Source: Lunularia cruciata
Taxonomy: Eukaryota; Streptophyta; Marchantiopsida; Lunulariales; Lunulariaceae
DNA: 64,000 nucleotides
Assembly (NCBI GenBank): GCA_948567375.1
Contig: OX419758.1
Location: 41,927,473-41,991,472 of the forward strand
Direction: 5' to 3'
In this document: piece by piece, positions 63,059-64,000 of the stretch
Numbering within the stretch: the stretch's first letter is position 1
Layout: every line of letters begins with the position of its first letter
Made by a program: the position numbers and the translations under genes
The notes under the pieces: generated by a model
The model's input: only the letters and a program-made list of their open reading frames with translations
Database searches by the model: none
What the model was told of the DNA's origin: nothing

Positions 63059-64000
63059 TTTTTACTCTTTTACTATTGTTGTTGTTATAGTTCCCTTGTC
63101 AACCAGTACCATTTGAAACAGAAGTTAATAAGGAAGATGTTTCTTAGAATATTTCACTTTGGTTGTTAATGTGGAATGATTGAACGAGGTAAAAAGGTGG
63201 AGTTCAATTACTTTTGTAAGCTTCACTTTTCTGGACTGATTCCAATCTGTAATTTACTGTTTAAAATGAGAAAAAGCGAGTAGGAGATAGAACGGTTTTG
63301 CTTGAATCCTAAATTTGTTGACCAATAAAGATGCTAGAATTGTTTAGGGACATTTTGTTCCTCGGGGGAAGGAATACAGTGGATAGAGTAAGTACAATTT
63401 TGCATATGAGGATGAGGACTTCGGATTGAATATATCGAGGTTTTCCAATAATTTTAGTTTCGGGTTTCTCGTAGGCAAAATGCAACACCGCAATTTCAAA
63501 TATTCAGGATTAAGTCTGTTAACAGTACAATTAAAAAAGATTAATACACTAGCATATAATTTGATACTTTAATTATCAAATATTCTACAGACAATCGTAT
63601 GTTGAATACTATCATCATTTGATCTTTGAATATCCTTTCTTTGATGCCATGGAAGAGACATTCGAGTTAAATCCTAAACAATTTACTTATGATTGCTACT
63701 CAGGAAGAGTCATATATAATCATGTAAATATGCACAGAATCGAAATTTAAGTGTCTACACACCAAATTAAGCTCAAAAAATAGACAACCTTTGGACAAAA
63801 ATAGCCAAAATGTCCTCATCATATTCGTGTCAATTATAATATTACGAGTGATCAAGCATGATATGAAGAAATGGTAGTGTATCTCCTTTCACTTGAGAAA
63901 ACAAATCTGCAAAAAGGCAAAATAATATACAGCAAAGGAAAAAGGAGAACAAGAGCACTAAGAAGTGCAGATGATGAACAGAATCCCAAGGTCTAAAAGC
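63059..64000. other. Intergenic DNA to the window end, no gene
   Basis: Moderately AT-rich. No open frame with a motif and no repeat shared with the rest of the window. Confidence 0.45.

Overview
The window looks like nuclear DNA of a land plant. Evidence is a four-exon NPH3/BTB gene with GT-AG introns, chromodomain-bearing Ty3/gypsy elements primed by initiator tRNA-Met, a non-LTR element family, and about 35 kb of AT-rich, decayed, nested repeats. The gene structure and intergenic style fit a moss better than a flowering plant, but that is inference. I found no tRNA, rRNA, CRISPR array or bacterial-type operon.

Layout. 1-1.7 kb is AT-rich and gene-free. 1.7-16.2 kb is a low-copy island holding the one host gene I can assemble: a 669-residue NPY-clade NPH3/BTB protein on the minus strand (exons 8621-8563, 7276-7207, 6875-5586, 5069-4479), with a candidate 3' UTR to about 3.79 kb and a long leader/promoter region to its right. 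16.2-50 kb is an AT-rich repeat sea. It contains an old chromovirus (20255-30621, 5-bp target duplication GTAAG) that was itself hit by a solo LTR (20396-21139) and a 4.2-kb unclassified insert (22381-26621). It also has two further decayed relatives of that insert (about 34.6-37.8 and 42.3-43.5 kb), a second inverted solo LTR (43840-44575, duplication GGCAA), the 3' end of another chromovirus (46.2-46.6 kb) and a 5'-truncated non-LTR element (41.5-42.3 kb). 50-56.5 kb is a second low-copy island without a gene I can name. 56.5-63.1 kb is a non-LTR element copy split by a very young chromovirus (57239-62867, duplication ATAGG, near-identical LTRs).

How the parts relate. The insertions can be ordered in time: old chromovirus, then its nested inserts; separately, non-LTR copy, then young chromovirus. 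The young chromovirus LTR holds four pairs of GAAGCTTC just upstream of a TATA box. One pair makes a perfect four-module heat-shock element, so heat-responsive transcription is a testable idea. The non-LTR family leaves short 3' tails at several other places (15.7, 15.8, 47.7, 52.6, 56.0 kb), with a small hairpin in the tail whose stem is kept by paired changes. The most unfamiliar material is the promoter-bearing, coiled-coil-coding repeat family seen three times, for which I see no polymerase or transposase.
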